From assembly GCA_030620115.1 (NCBI GenBank), contig JAUXFG010000046.1, positions 1 to 24,644 on the forward strand: DNA of 24,644 nucleotides, given 5' to 3'. The notes under the pieces are model-generated. The model was given only the letters and a program-made list of their open reading frames with translations. It was not told the DNA's origin and ran no database searches. Shown piece after piece: positions 15,858-23,430 of the stretch (its first letter is position 1; each line of letters begins with the position of its first letter). The stretch comes from Candidatus Fermentibacterota bacterium. GTDB taxonomy: Bacteria; JAFGKV01. The translations under genes and the position numbers were made by a program.

Positions 15858-18178
15858 TAGGCCATAGTCCCTTGAAATTGCCCATGTGTGCCATGGTGCT
15901 GATGCTCCTTCCTGCCACCGGTCTTTTCCAAGCCCGAGCTGAGAATATTGAGGCTGAGATCACCGTTGATCTCGGGGCAACATCAGAGACAACCATCAAA
16001 CCATACATATACGGCGGGTTCGTGGAATTCCTGGGCAGTGTCATAAACCATCAATACGGCCTCTGGGCACAAGAAATCGACTACCGGGGATTTGAAGCTC
16101 CCGACCCCGGCGACACCGGTTTCGCGAAGAAGTGGGAATCAATAACCAGGGGAACGAATACTTCCGAATGTCTACTTGACACGGCAAGATACAACAGGCG
16201 CGGCAGCTATTCCCAGAGGATAGATATCTCCTCATTCACCGACGGGTTCAGTGGAATAGTCCAGTCGCCGATTATCATCAAACCCGGCCAGACATACGAC
16301 CTTTGCCTGCATATGAAGGGCTCCGAGATAGATAGTAGTGTCACTGTCTGGTTGATTGATCGCCCATCCGAATGGGTCGTCATCGATTCAGTCACTTTTT
16401 GTGACATTGGAGACTCCTGGAGTAAGTACAGCGCTGCCATGACTGCTTCGACAGAGCGATATCGAGGGACATTTGCCATCACTTTCTGCGAAGAGGGAAC
16501 GATCTGGATAGACGATGTCTCCTTGATTTCCCAAGATGCACATAACGGTGTCCGAACGGAGTATTTCGAGCTGATCGAAACCATGAATCCCGGCATCATG
16601 CGGTATCCCGGAGGTTGTTTCGCTGACGGCGATGCAAGCCATTGGGAGGATGGCGTCGGAGACGTAGATCAGCGGCCTACGAATTGGGACAATCACTGGG
16701 GCAACTACCAGCGGATGGATTTCGGGACAGACGAGTTCGTGCAGTTCTGCCGCGATGTCGACATGGAGCCGCAGATAACGGTAAACTTCGGAAGCGGCAG
16801 CCCGACAGAAGCCGCCTCCTGGGTGGAGTACGCGAATGGCGATATCGCCACTGAATATGGCGGATTCAGAGCTCAGAACGGCCATCCGGAGCCATACAAC
16901 ATCACCTTCTGGGAGATCGGGAATGAGCAATACGGTGACTGGGAAATCGGTCATACTTCCGCCACGGAATACGCGGCCCGGTTCAGGCATTTCGCCAACA
17001 GCATGAAGGCTGTTGATCCCAGCATAAAGGTCATCGCCAACGGTGCCTTCAGCAGAGCATGGACTGACACGATCCTGACGCTTGCCGGGGATGTAATGGA
17101 TTATGTCTCAGTTCACTACTGTATTCCATGGAATGTTTCGGAGTACTCCGATCAGGAGATATACCAAGCCGTAGTGGCTGCCCCACTGCATTTCGGCGCT
17201 CTCCTCGAGATGCTGGAGCAGAGAATCCACTCATTGACTCAGGAGAATGTGAGGATTGCCATCACGGAATGGTGGAACGATTTCTATCCACTGGAGCATC
17301 ACAACGAAACACTGGAGGTAGGGCTGTTTGTGGCGGGGATGCTGAATCTGTTTCAGCGAGAGACCGATATCCTTGATCTCGCCAATCGATCGACATTCGT
17401 GGAAATTTTGGCCTGCATGGGGAATGATGAACCTTTCGCTTTCTACGCGACTCCGGCAGCCCACGTACTCTCTCTGTACTCAAACTACAGCGGCGCGGTA
17501 CCGGTGAGCTGCGGCGTTGTCTGTTCCACCTACAGCTCACCCCACGTCAATGAGATACCGGCCATGGCTTCGGTTCCATTCCTTGATGTATCGGTTACGA
17601 GAAAAGATGAAAGAATCTACCTCAATGTCGTCAACAGGAGTCTGAACGACATTGAGACAAAGATCATCATGACTGGTGGAGAGATAGAATCCGAAGCGGT
17701 TGTGAGGACAATAAACGGCCACGATGTGCTCAGCAACAACCATGAACCGCCACATGACAACATCGTCATCGAGGAATCACCGCTGAGCGGCATCAGTCAG
17801 ACCTTTCTATACACCTTTCCTGCGCATTCGGTAACAGGTCTCGAGCTCACCGCGGCAGAAAGTGGGACAAGTCTTCCGTTGCCTGAATCTCTCACCTACT
17901 CGATAGGCGATGCTTGGCCGAACCCCTTTTGTTCGTCGACCATGATTGCCTACACACTACCCAAAGAAACCAACGTCAGTCTTCGCATTTTTGATATGCT
18001 TGGCCAAAGAGTGTGCACCCTCGTGGAAGAGGATCAACCCGCCGGCCCGCACATAGTCGCTTGGCATGGAAACAATGCTCACGGCAAGCCTGTAGCGTCA
18101 GGGATCTATCTCTGCAGAGCCGAATTTGGCAAGGAATACCGGCGAACAAGAAGATTGTCGCTTCTGGGCAACCCATGA
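15854..18178 (+). CDS. Secreted GH51-type alpha-L-arabinofuranosidase with C-terminal sorting-like domain
   Basis: 774 residues. A signal peptide ends LFQARA. An opening typical of GH51, TIKPYIYGGFVEFLGSVINHQ, is followed by a beta-sandwich insert (about 105-225; SYSQRIDIS to IWIDDVSL, CBM-like) and the catalytic barrel with IMRYPGGCFADG. The likely acid/base is Glu358 in EIGNEQYG and the nucleophile Glu472 in ITEWWN. The usual C-terminal beta domain follows. The last ~85 residues, DAWPNPFCSSTMIAYTLP to ASGIYLCRAEFG, form a FlgD-Ig/type IX-like domain for surface sorting. It would release terminal arabinofuranose from plant arabinan or arabinoxylan outside the cell. Its ATG overlaps the TrmO-like stop, with AAGGAA upstream. 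Family and export are well supported; the exact substrate is inferred. Confidence 0.9.
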   Translation: MIGHSPLKLPMCAMVLMLLPATGLFQARAENIEAEITVDLGATSETTIKPYIYGGFVEFLGSVINHQYGLWAQEIDYRGFEAPDPGDTGFAKKWESITRGTNTSECLLDTARYNRRGSYSQRIDISSFTDGFSGIVQSPIIIKPGQTYDLCLHMKGSEIDSSVTVWLIDRPSEWVVIDSVTFCDIGDSWSKYSAAMTASTERYRGTFAITFCEEGTIWIDDVSLISQDAHNGVRTEYFELIETMNPGIMRYPGGCFADGDASHWEDGVGDVDQRPTNWDNHWGNYQRMDFGTDEFVQFCRDVDMEPQITVNFGSGSPTEAASWVEYANGDIATEYGGFRAQNGHPEPYNITFWEIGNEQYGDWEIGHTSATEYAARFRHFANSMKAVDPSIKVIANGAFSRAWTDTILTLAGDVMDYVSVHYCIPWNVSEYSDQEIYQAVVAAPLHFGALLEMLEQRIHSLTQENVRIAITEWWNDFYPLEHHNETLEVGLFVAGMLNLFQRETDILDLANRSTFVEILACMGNDEPFAFYATPAAHVLSLYSNYSGAVPVSCGVVCSTYSSPHVNEIPAMASVPFLDVSVTRKDERIYLNVVNRSLNDIETKIIMTGGEIESEAVVRTINGHDVLSNNHEPPHDNIVIEESPLSGISQTFLYTFPAHSVTGLELTAAESGTSLPLPESLTYSIGDAWPNPFCSSTMIAYTLPKETNVSLRIFDMLGQRVCTLVEEDQPAGPHIVAWHGNNAHGKPVASGIYLCRAEFGKEYRRTRRLSLLGNP

Positions 18179-18272
18179 CGGGACAAGGGAGTCGCTGTGG
18201 ATTCTGTTTTCTTCTCCAGGAAGGGCATGCATTCAGGGGTCCAGCGTTCAGACTCCGGCCACGCTTCTCTCC
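18179..18272. other. Non-coding stretch after the GH51 gene
   Basis: No gene, hairpin terminator or promoter is evident here. With copy D and the 91-base leader beyond it, this makes up the 353-base gap between the GH51 gene and the small ORF at 18532. A weak 9-bp inverted repeat (18407-18415 with 18462-18470) bridges the end of copy D and that leader. Confidence 0.4.
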
Positions 18273-18440
18273 TAGCCCGGACTTCTCGCCAGCCTTCGTC
18301 GCGAAACGGCTGAGATGGTATTGCCTGCAAGACCTGCGGCCAAGGCCGGTCGAAGGCGTATCCTCTTTCCGCCAGCTGGCGGAAAGCAGGGAGTTCCGGA
18401 TCAGTCGTTGTAGAAGACGGTTGGTGTGAAGTCCGGGCCA
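18273..18440 (+). mobile_element. TIR element copy D (full, 168 bp)
   Basis: The left end is TA-GCCCGGACTTCTCGCCAGC and the right end TTGGTGTGAAGTCCGGGC-CA (the flanking TA has drifted to CA). The interior matches copy A over the first 85 bases. In place of the central GATACG hairpin it has a perfect 20-bp palindrome, TTTCCGCCAGCTGGCGGAAA (18366-18385). Several frames remain open through it, producing spurious ORFs. Confidence 0.82.
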
Positions 18441-18531
18441 AGCGTAGGCTGACCTCTACGATTCTACAACTCGGAAAGAGGGGGGTTGCCTTTCTTTCGA
18501 TGATCTTCGGAACCAAGGATAGGTACAAGAC

Positions 18532-18807
18532 ATGATGAAATACAATCAGATCGGAGTAGCCGCAATTCAAGAACTGGAGAGCATTCTGGAATCCGCTCGC
18601 ATTCCCTTCGAGATGCGACGCAAGATGCTCTCAATACTCAGTTGCGTGGATTATCAGATTGAGGAGGGAGAGTGCCCACCTGATGTGTTGGCGGCACTGC
18701 AGGAAGCGATCAGCAACTGGCTGAGGTATCTCCCTGACGAGCAGACGCAGAACCTGATGAATGCAATCACAGTCTGCTTCAAGAAGATTGCGAAGACCAT
18801 GGATTAG
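18532..18807 (+). CDS. Small helical protein of unknown function (91 aa)
   Basis: 91 residues starting at ATG 18532, with a moderate AGGATAGG site about eight bases upstream. It looks mostly alpha-helical and acidic at the N-terminus (AIQELESILESARIPFEMRR), with two cysteines and no membrane segment. I recognise no family. It is bracketed by TIR element copy D (18273-18440) and the inward-facing end fragment E that starts directly after its TAG stop (18805-18807). It may therefore be cargo of a 601-bp unit bounded by inverted element ends, or simply a gene with elements on both sides. Codon use looks like a genuine gene rather than repeat-derived sequence. Confidence 0.6.
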   Translation: MMKYNQIGVAAIQELESILESARIPFEMRRKMLSILSCVDYQIEEGECPPDVLAALQEAISNWLRYLPDEQTQNLMNAITVCFKKIAKTMD

Positions 18808-18873
18808 CAGAAGCCTCGCAGCCGCAGCCGCCTTCGCCGCTTCGCGACGAAAGCCGGTGAGAAGTCCGGGTTA
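18808..18873 (-). repeat. TIR element copy E (end fragment)
   Basis: It ends CGACGAAAGCCGGTGAGAAG-TCCGGGT-TA, the reverse complement of the family's left end, with an interior resembling the GCGAGGCTT block of copy G. No opposite end of its own is seen. It is in inverted orientation relative to copy D across the 91-residue ORF. Confidence 0.7.
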
Positions 18874-18934
18874 AGGGTTCACGCAGAAATGAATTTCGCC
18901 GTTATTGCGCACTGATGTGCTGCAGAATTGGTCT

Positions 18935-19039
18935 CCCCCATGTGGGGGCACCCGCCAGCTGGCGGACCGTGCCCACCGGCTTGCCACGGCAAAGCCTTGG
19001 CGTAGACGGGAGGCGTAGTCCCGCGCCCAAAGCTTTGGG
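18935..19039. repeat. Cluster of short palindromes in the gene gap
   Basis: Three hairpins occur close together: CCCCCA-TG-TGGGGG (18935-18948), CCGCCAGCTGGCGG (18952-18965) and CCCAAAGCTTTGGG (19026-19039, perfect). The second is also found inside copies D and F. The last lies 34 bases beyond the DUF6544-like stop and could end that transcript, though no T-run follows. Confidence 0.5.
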
Positions 19040-19072
19040 TGCGAGATAAAGATGGGATGTCAAGATGTGAAG

Positions 19073-19936
19073 TTATTTCTGCGCGAACTCATAGCCAATC
19101 TCTGTGATGCGCCCACGCCAGTACGGCAAAAATCCCTCCGGCAATTGCCACGCCACCTCGCCCTCCAACGGAATCCGTATGCCGTCTCGAACTTCCCAGG
19201 CCCAGAACCGCCCTTGCCACGGCGCGAACTCGGGCACGCCATCTACATCTCCATGGTAGCGCGACGCGGCACTCAATGAAGTGATCAGCCCCTCGGAATC
19301 AAAACGAAACTCAAGCGAAACAGTTGTTACGCCGTCCGTGAGTGTGGCTCTCGCCGTAGAGTCATCCATCGCTTCCCAGCGCACGCCTTGGCTGGGCAAC
19401 AAAGCCATCGGATACCAAGCCGCTTCGGCAAAGTAGCGCAGCAGTTCTCCTTGGGCGGCCGCGGGCGTGCCGCGCACGTCCGCGACAGTAAAAAGGCCAA
19501 GTGCTTCTGCGTGCAGTATCCCCTCCCCCGCCACATAGGCATCGTGGACAAAGGCAGTTATTCCGGGCGCCATGCGTATGCGCGCGTCCCAAACGAAACC
19601 AGCAGGTCGGGTTGTGGCGATCTGATTGGAGAAAAGAGGAGTCCAGCGATCCTCGGACTCTTTCATCCGGAACTGTCCCTTGTGCGAGAACCGCGCCACG
19701 GCAATGATTGGCTGCCCGTCCTTCAGCACCGCCCGAAAGTAGCGTTGCACCGGTACCGGCAGACTCTCAATCTCGCGCGTGTTGTAGGTTACGGGTTTGA
19801 TCGGCTGGCGCGCAGCCTCCATCCTAGCGCGAAGGTCTTTGGTCTTGGCCTGCCAACGTAATGTGCCGTAGATGATGACACCAGCAATGCATGCAGCAAG
19901 CAGAATGAGAATCAGTACAATTGTTCTTGGCCACAT
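19073..19936 (-). CDS. DUF6544-like membrane-anchored protein
   Basis: 287 residues. One N-terminal membrane segment (TIVLILILLAACIAGVIIYGTL) is followed by a probably periplasmic or extracytoplasmic beta-rich domain. LPVPVQRYFRAVL followed by HKGQFRM matches my memory of the DUF6544 family, whose function is unknown. Aromatic and acidic residues are frequent towards the end (FAPWQGRFWAWEVRDG). GGAG lies about 12 bases before ATG 19936. It follows the beta-rich small protein by 25 bases on the same strand, so the two are probably one operon. The family name is from memory, so treat it as probable; the topology is directly visible. Confidence 0.7.
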   Translation of the reverse strand: MWPRTIVLILILLAACIAGVIIYGTLRWQAKTKDLRARMEAARQPIKPVTYNTREIESLPVPVQRYFRAVLKDGQPIIAVARFSHKGQFRMKESEDRWTPLFSNQIATTRPAGFVWDARIRMAPGITAFVHDAYVAGEGILHAEALGLFTVADVRGTPAAAQGELLRYFAEAAWYPMALLPSQGVRWEAMDDSTARATLTDGVTTVSLEFRFDSEGLITSLSAASRYHGDVDGVPEFAPWQGRFWAWEVRDGIRIPLEGEVAWQLPEGFLPYWRGRITEIGYEFAQK

Positions 19937-19961
19937 AGCGATGCAACTCCTCTATTACTGC

Positions 19962-20429
19962 CTATCCCAGAGGAGTTTGGAGAATCTGCACATCCTTGAT
20001 CCATAGCTTGCCGCTTCCTTCAACCACAAGATTGAGCTTCAAGAGATCGGGCTTCTGACCTTTCTTCAGATAGAAAGGAATCTCGTATGACGCCCAGTCG
20101 GTTGTCCCTTTGACGGCGTTGTGAATGCCTTTCGAGAAGAACTCTCCCCGCCCTGGTATTCGGCACCACATCTCGAGATAGGCTCGTCTCTGGAGATCTT
20201 CTGTCTTCAGTCGTGCCCGATAGGTCAACATGCACTGTTCGACGCCAGGCTCTGGCACCTCAAAAAGGCGAATCGTCTGCTTCTCCGCACAGTCCACACG
20301 CCAAATATCTCCCTCCGGAACGATCACCCCTTGAGTGATGGTGGGATTCGAGATGGTGAAGGTCGCCAGTTGCTGTGGCGGGCCAGATGGTTGAGGTGTC
20401 CTGAACAGTGACTTTAGCAATTCAAACAT
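19962..20429 (-). CDS. Small beta-rich hypothetical protein
   Basis: 155 residues. ATG 20429 is preceded by AGGAGGA at eight bases, which decides the start over a longer in-frame reading from 20459. After an amphipathic N-terminus (FELLKSLFRTP) the sequence alternates like a beta-sandwich: WRVDCAEKQTIRLFEVPEPG, LTYRARLKT, YLEMWCRIPGRG and LWIKDVQIL. This is the style of galactose-binding or CBM-like jelly rolls, with a conserved Trp-Cys pair. No signal peptide is seen. I do not recognise a named family. It is the first gene of a probable two-gene operon with the DUF6544-like gene. Confidence 0.65.
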   Translation of the reverse strand: MFELLKSLFRTPQPSGPPQQLATFTISNPTITQGVIVPEGDIWRVDCAEKQTIRLFEVPEPGVEQCMLTYRARLKTEDLQRRAYLEMWCRIPGRGEFFSKGIHNAVKGTTDWASYEIPFYLKKGQKPDLLKLNLVVEGSGKLWIKDVQILQTPLG

Positions 20430-20800
20430 GAATGATTCCTCCTCTGATTTCACACACAACGCAAGAGTTAAGCCACGGAGCTATCTGCTCAAGATGAGCT
20501 AAGCTGTCTCACATCGCACGGGAAGGCCTTGGGCCGCAGCATCGTTCGTCATATCCCAAAGTATATGCTGCTCGCGGGTTCGACAAGTGGCCATACCCGC
20601 TGAACATAGCGAGCAAGTTCCATCCTATCCGCGAACCCTTAGTCGGGATCTTTGCCTTCCGCCATCCTATGCCTGCTTGACCGAAAGGATCATGACAGTC
20701 ATCAGAGAAGCTCCATTTGAGCGAGGCCCTATATCGCCCGGAGGCCAGAATCGTTGTCCGATAAATCTCTAGTAAATCCATGGATTTAGTGGGGATTTAT
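20430..20800. other. Unassigned 371-bp intergenic region
   Basis: No recognisable gene. A 90-codon minus-strand ORF (20509-20781) has no ribosome site and no family signature. A perfect 16-bp palindrome, TAAATCCATGGATTTA, is at 20773-20788, just before the left end of copy F. The promoter of the beta-rich protein operon must lie here, but I see no convincing one. Confidence 0.4.
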
Positions 20801-21217
20801 TATGGCCCGTACTTCTCCCCGGCTTTCGTCGCGAAGCGGTGTAGTTCGCTGTGGCTGCAAGGCTTGCGACTGAGGACCCCGGCTCTGCCAGGGCGTAGCC
20901 CGGACTTCTCACCGGCTTTCGAAGCGAAACGGTTGAGATGCTTCTGAACGCGAGGCTTGCGACCAAGCACCCCGCAGGCGTATCCTCTGCGATACGTCGA
21001 GGAGGCCGACGGAGCCTAACGAAGCAGGCAACGCCATATCGGCGGTTGCAGCCGAGAGTTGGTGAGAAGTCCGGGGTAGCCTGGCTCCGCCGTGGAGAAG
21101 CCCGGAGGCGTATCCCCTGTCCGCCAGCTGGCGGATCGAGGAGTCCGAAGGAGCGTAACGCAGCAGGCAGGGCCAAATGCGACGTTGCGGCAGATGGCTG
21201 GTGAGAAATGCGGGCTA
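20801..21217 (+). mobile_element. TIR element copy F (outer, interrupted by copy G)
   Basis: The left part, 20801-20895, starts near TATGGCCCGTACTTCTCC and runs through GCTTGCGACTGAGGACCCC. The right part, 21079-21217, contains GGCGTATCCCC, the TCCGCCAGCTGGCGGA palindrome (21120-21135), AGCGTAACGCAGCAGGCAGG and ends CTGGTGAGAAATGCGGGC-TA. Together they make one element of about 236 bases split by copy G. More diverged ends than the inner copy fit an older insertion. Confidence 0.65.
20896..21078 (+). mobile_element. TIR element copy G (full, 183 bp, nested in F)
   Basis: Clean ends TA-GCCCGGACTTCTCACCGGC and GTTGGTGAGAAGTCCGGGG-TA, with TA on both sides. The interior has the GCGTATCCTCTGCGATACG hairpin and the AACGAAGCAGGCAACGCC block shared with copy A. 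Confidence 0.78.
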
Positions 21218-21272
21218 TGTATCCCGGAATCCGCAATCCAAAATCCGAAATTCACGATTCTCGATTGAAGAT

Positions 21273-21929
21273 TCACGCCCGCCTGATCTCAACGATCTTC
21301 GTCTCGTTGCTGAGATCGAAGTACGCATACTTTCCACCCCGCACCGGGCCCGGGTTCACAATCTTCGTCTCGCCGATCGTGTCAATGCCCGTTGCCTCAT
21401 GAATATGGGCAGTCAGACAGGCCACGGGTTGATGCTCTTCAATGAACGCGCGAATAGCCTTGCTTCCCACGTGCAACCCACCGTGCAGCATATCATTGAC
21501 CGTATCCCTCGGAGGCTGATGAGCGACGAGAATCATGGGCACTCCTTCAGGTACTCCTGCGGCCGCCTCGTTCAGCCATCGCCGGAACTCCGCTTCGGAA
21601 GATTCATTGGGTGTCGTTCCGGGACACGGAAGTGATCCGCTGATTCCGACAAACGCGTACCCGCCTGCGAGGACACAACGGCGATGCAGGCTCAGACCGG
21701 CACGAATGAGATAGTCCTCAACGCCAGGATAATCACAGTTCCCTGATACGGCCAGGATTCGTTCGCACGTTGTCTTCGCCGTGTCAACAACGCGCGCCGC
21801 CTCATTTTCGCCGCCGAAATGGGTCAAATCCCCAGCAAACACGACCAGATCGACGTGATCGATCCCCCCAAGCGTTCGAGATACGGATGAAGCATCTCCG
21901 TGAACATCCGATAGTCCGACCACAACCAT
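21273..21929 (-). CDS. Metallophosphoesterase (YfcE/calcineurin-like)
   Basis: 218 residues. Metal-binding motifs are in family order: SDVHGD (Asp8, His10), AGDLTHFG (Asp34), SGNCD (Asn64), VAHQPP and TAHIHE, then IVNPGPVRGGKYA, typical of small cytosolic phosphodiesterases. The third motif is GNCD instead of GNHE, as in many YfcE-like proteins. ATG 21929 has GGAGGG six bases upstream; a longer reading from GTG 21959 is less likely. The substrate (phosphodiester or nucleotide) cannot be told. It stands alone between element cluster F/G and element H. Short AATCCGNA-type repeats follow its stop at 21227-21260. Confidence 0.87.
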   Translation of the reverse strand: MVVVGLSDVHGDASSVSRTLGGIDHVDLVVFAGDLTHFGGENEAARVVDTAKTTCERILAVSGNCDYPGVEDYLIRAGLSLHRRCVLAGGYAFVGISGSLPCPGTTPNESSEAEFRRWLNEAAAGVPEGVPMILVAHQPPRDTVNDMLHGGLHVGSKAIRAFIEEHQPVACLTAHIHEATGIDTIGETKIVNPGPVRGGKYAYFDLSNETKIVEIRRA

Positions 21930-21966
21930 TGCAGCCCTCCAGTCATATTTCATCCACACCGATCGA

Positions 21967-22091
21967 GCCCGGCTCCCTCAGCCTCCTCGACGTATCGCAG
22001 AGGATACGCCTGCGGGGTCTTCAGTCGCAAGCCTCGCATTCAGAACCATCTCGGCGGCTTCGCTTCGAAAGCCGGTGAGAAGTCCGGGCTA
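21967..22091 (-). repeat. TIR element copy H (one end plus middle)
   Basis: On the minus strand it starts at TA-GCCCGGACTTCTCACCGGC (22091 downward) and runs through GCGAGGCTTGCGAC and the GCGTATCCTCTGCGATACG hairpin, closely matching the left half of copy G, then stops near 21967 with no opposite end. It lies in the gap between the metallophosphoesterase start and the phospholipase-like stop. Confidence 0.75.
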
Positions 22092-22095
22092 AGGG

Positions 22096-23430
22096 TCAAA
22101 TTTGATCCCTTATGAAACGAAAAACACGCTTCAAAATACCCCACTCCTCCACTTCAGGAAAAGACCGGGCGAACTCATCGTGTGTCTCCGGCCATGTGGC
22201 CGTAAAAAGCAGGAACAGGAAATCGGGGAGTGAAATCAATCCGTTGAATCCGGAAATCGCCGCCATCACTTCACCGTCCAGCAGCATTCCGCGGCGGTCC
22301 TGATTCTGGGAACCAATGAGCCACGATTGAATCCAGGGGTTCGTGGAAACGTCGGCTGCGGAATCGAGCTGTCCATTCACCGCTCGGCAGTCGGGGTGGT
22401 GGCCCAATGGGAGCAATCGCAGGATATCAGGGCAGATTGATGGGGTTGGGCAGCCGCGGATCTGCCTGTCACGAATATGGTGGTATTCCTGAGCGACTGT
22501 CGCCCACTCGTTCATGCTCAGTGCTTCAAAGACCTCTTTCGTCGTGTAGTACTGGGCCTTCAAGTGCAAGAAAGGCTTATGGTCACACTGAATCTGCGGG
22601 GGCATTTCGCACATCGTGTCCCCTGATGACACCACCGTTCGATCTTTCAGGCCACGAAGTGCCTCCACCATGACATCGTGTATCGGGAACTCCTTCAGAA
22701 CGAACTGATTCCGTTCAATGCCATCAAGAAATGCCTCGATCCTGCCGCGGGGATCCGATACGCCGGGTTCCAGTGCATAGAACCCTGTACGTAGGGATCC
22801 TCCCGCTGCCCCGATGTCTGTCTCGAAGTACTCACGAGCGCGGAAAAGCTGATCCTGCGTCTCCCGCATGAGAACAAGTGTGGCTTTCGCACTGCTCGGT
22901 GCATGGTCTGGCGTCGGCGCAATAGTGTAGACCTTCACGCCCCGAAGCGCTGCGCTGATCAGCATCCCGGCCCAGAACTCACTGATCCACAGAGAATCAT
23001 AGGAAAAGAGAACGCTGCCGGGCGCGGCGAGATTGTAGACGGCCGCCTTGAGCACGGTACATTCCTTCTTGCCATATCCCGTGTCATTCATGACGAGCAG
23101 TACGCTGCTGTTCCAACCCCGATCAAGAAGCTGACGACACTGATTGTCGTAATCGGCGGGAAACGGATCCCCCTTGAGATAGGGAGGCAGTTCAAACGCA
23201 CGAAAACCCTGGCTTTTGAGGAGTCTCTGAGCCTCGACCTTGAGGTCGAGCAGAGCGGGCCCCGCGTACCAGAATGCTTCGATCCTCCCACCCGGAGCCG
23301 CTGTAGTGCTCACCCACCCCCTTTCCCGTGAAGATCGCTTCACCGAGCCCCGGATCACGTTCGAAAACATCACGAAAGGTGATTTTCCGATGATCCCGAA
23401 TGGTGGCATCAGCAGTAAATGCCGGGTCAT
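22096..23430 (-). CDS. Phospholipase D-like protein, C-terminal part (after frameshift)
   Basis: C-terminal half of a PLD-superfamily protein. Homologous coding runs from about 23262 (GPALLDLKVEAQRLLKSQGF) to the TGA at 22096. The upstream part of this frame (23263-23430, from ATG 23430) is a shadow of the N-terminal half. HLKAQYY near 22550-22565 is a plausible second HxK motif, lacking the full HxKxxxxD. Dropping one base from the C-run at 23260-23263 joins both halves into one 813-residue protein (22096-24538). It may be a pseudogene, an assembly error or, less likely, programmed frameshifting. The stop is five bases from element H. Substrate unknown. Confidence 0.68.
   Translation of the reverse strand: MTRHLLLMPPFGIIGKSPFVMFSNVIRGSVKRSSRERGWVSTTAAPGGRIEAFWYAGPALLDLKVEAQRLLKSQGFRAFELPPYLKGDPFPADYDNQCRQLLDRGWNSSVLLVMNDTGYGKKECTVLKAAVYNLAAPGSVLFSYDSLWISEFWAGMLISAALRGVKVYTIAPTPDHAPSSAKATLVLMRETQDQLFRAREYFETDIGAAGGSLRTGFYALEPGVSDPRGRIEAFLDGIERNQFVLKEFPIHDVMVEALRGLKDRTVVSSGDTMCEMPPQIQCDHKPFLHLKAQYYTTKEVFEALSMNEWATVAQEYHHIRDRQIRGCPTPSICPDILRLLPLGHHPDCRAVNGQLDSAADVSTNPWIQSWLIGSQNQDRRGMLLDGEVMAAISGFNGLISLPDFLFLLFTATWPETHDEFARSFPEVEEWGILKRVFRFIRDQI

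Noticed and set aside
18106-18570. 154-codon minus-strand ORF
   Set aside because: It runs through TIR element D and the antisense of the GH51 3' end. It has no family features, and its repeat part matches other element copies.
15817-19086. Near-identical 20-base stretch at 15817-15836 and 19067-19086
   Set aside because: 19 of 20 bases match, but one is inside the TrmO-like gene and the other at the opposite-strand end of the DUF6544-like gene. No wider similarity is seen, so it is probably chance.
20509-20781. 90-codon minus-strand ORF in the gene gap
   Set aside because: No ribosome site, no recognised motif and an atypical composition. It is mentioned only as part of the unassigned region.
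20769-21236. 155-codon minus-strand ORF
   Set aside because: It is entirely translated repeat sequence (elements F and G), with the same peptides appearing in different frames of other copies.
18273-22091. CRISPR-like array in the repeat-rich zone
   Set aside because: Copies vary in length and orientation, are irregularly spaced and have terminal inverted repeats, unlike CRISPR repeats. No cas genes are present.
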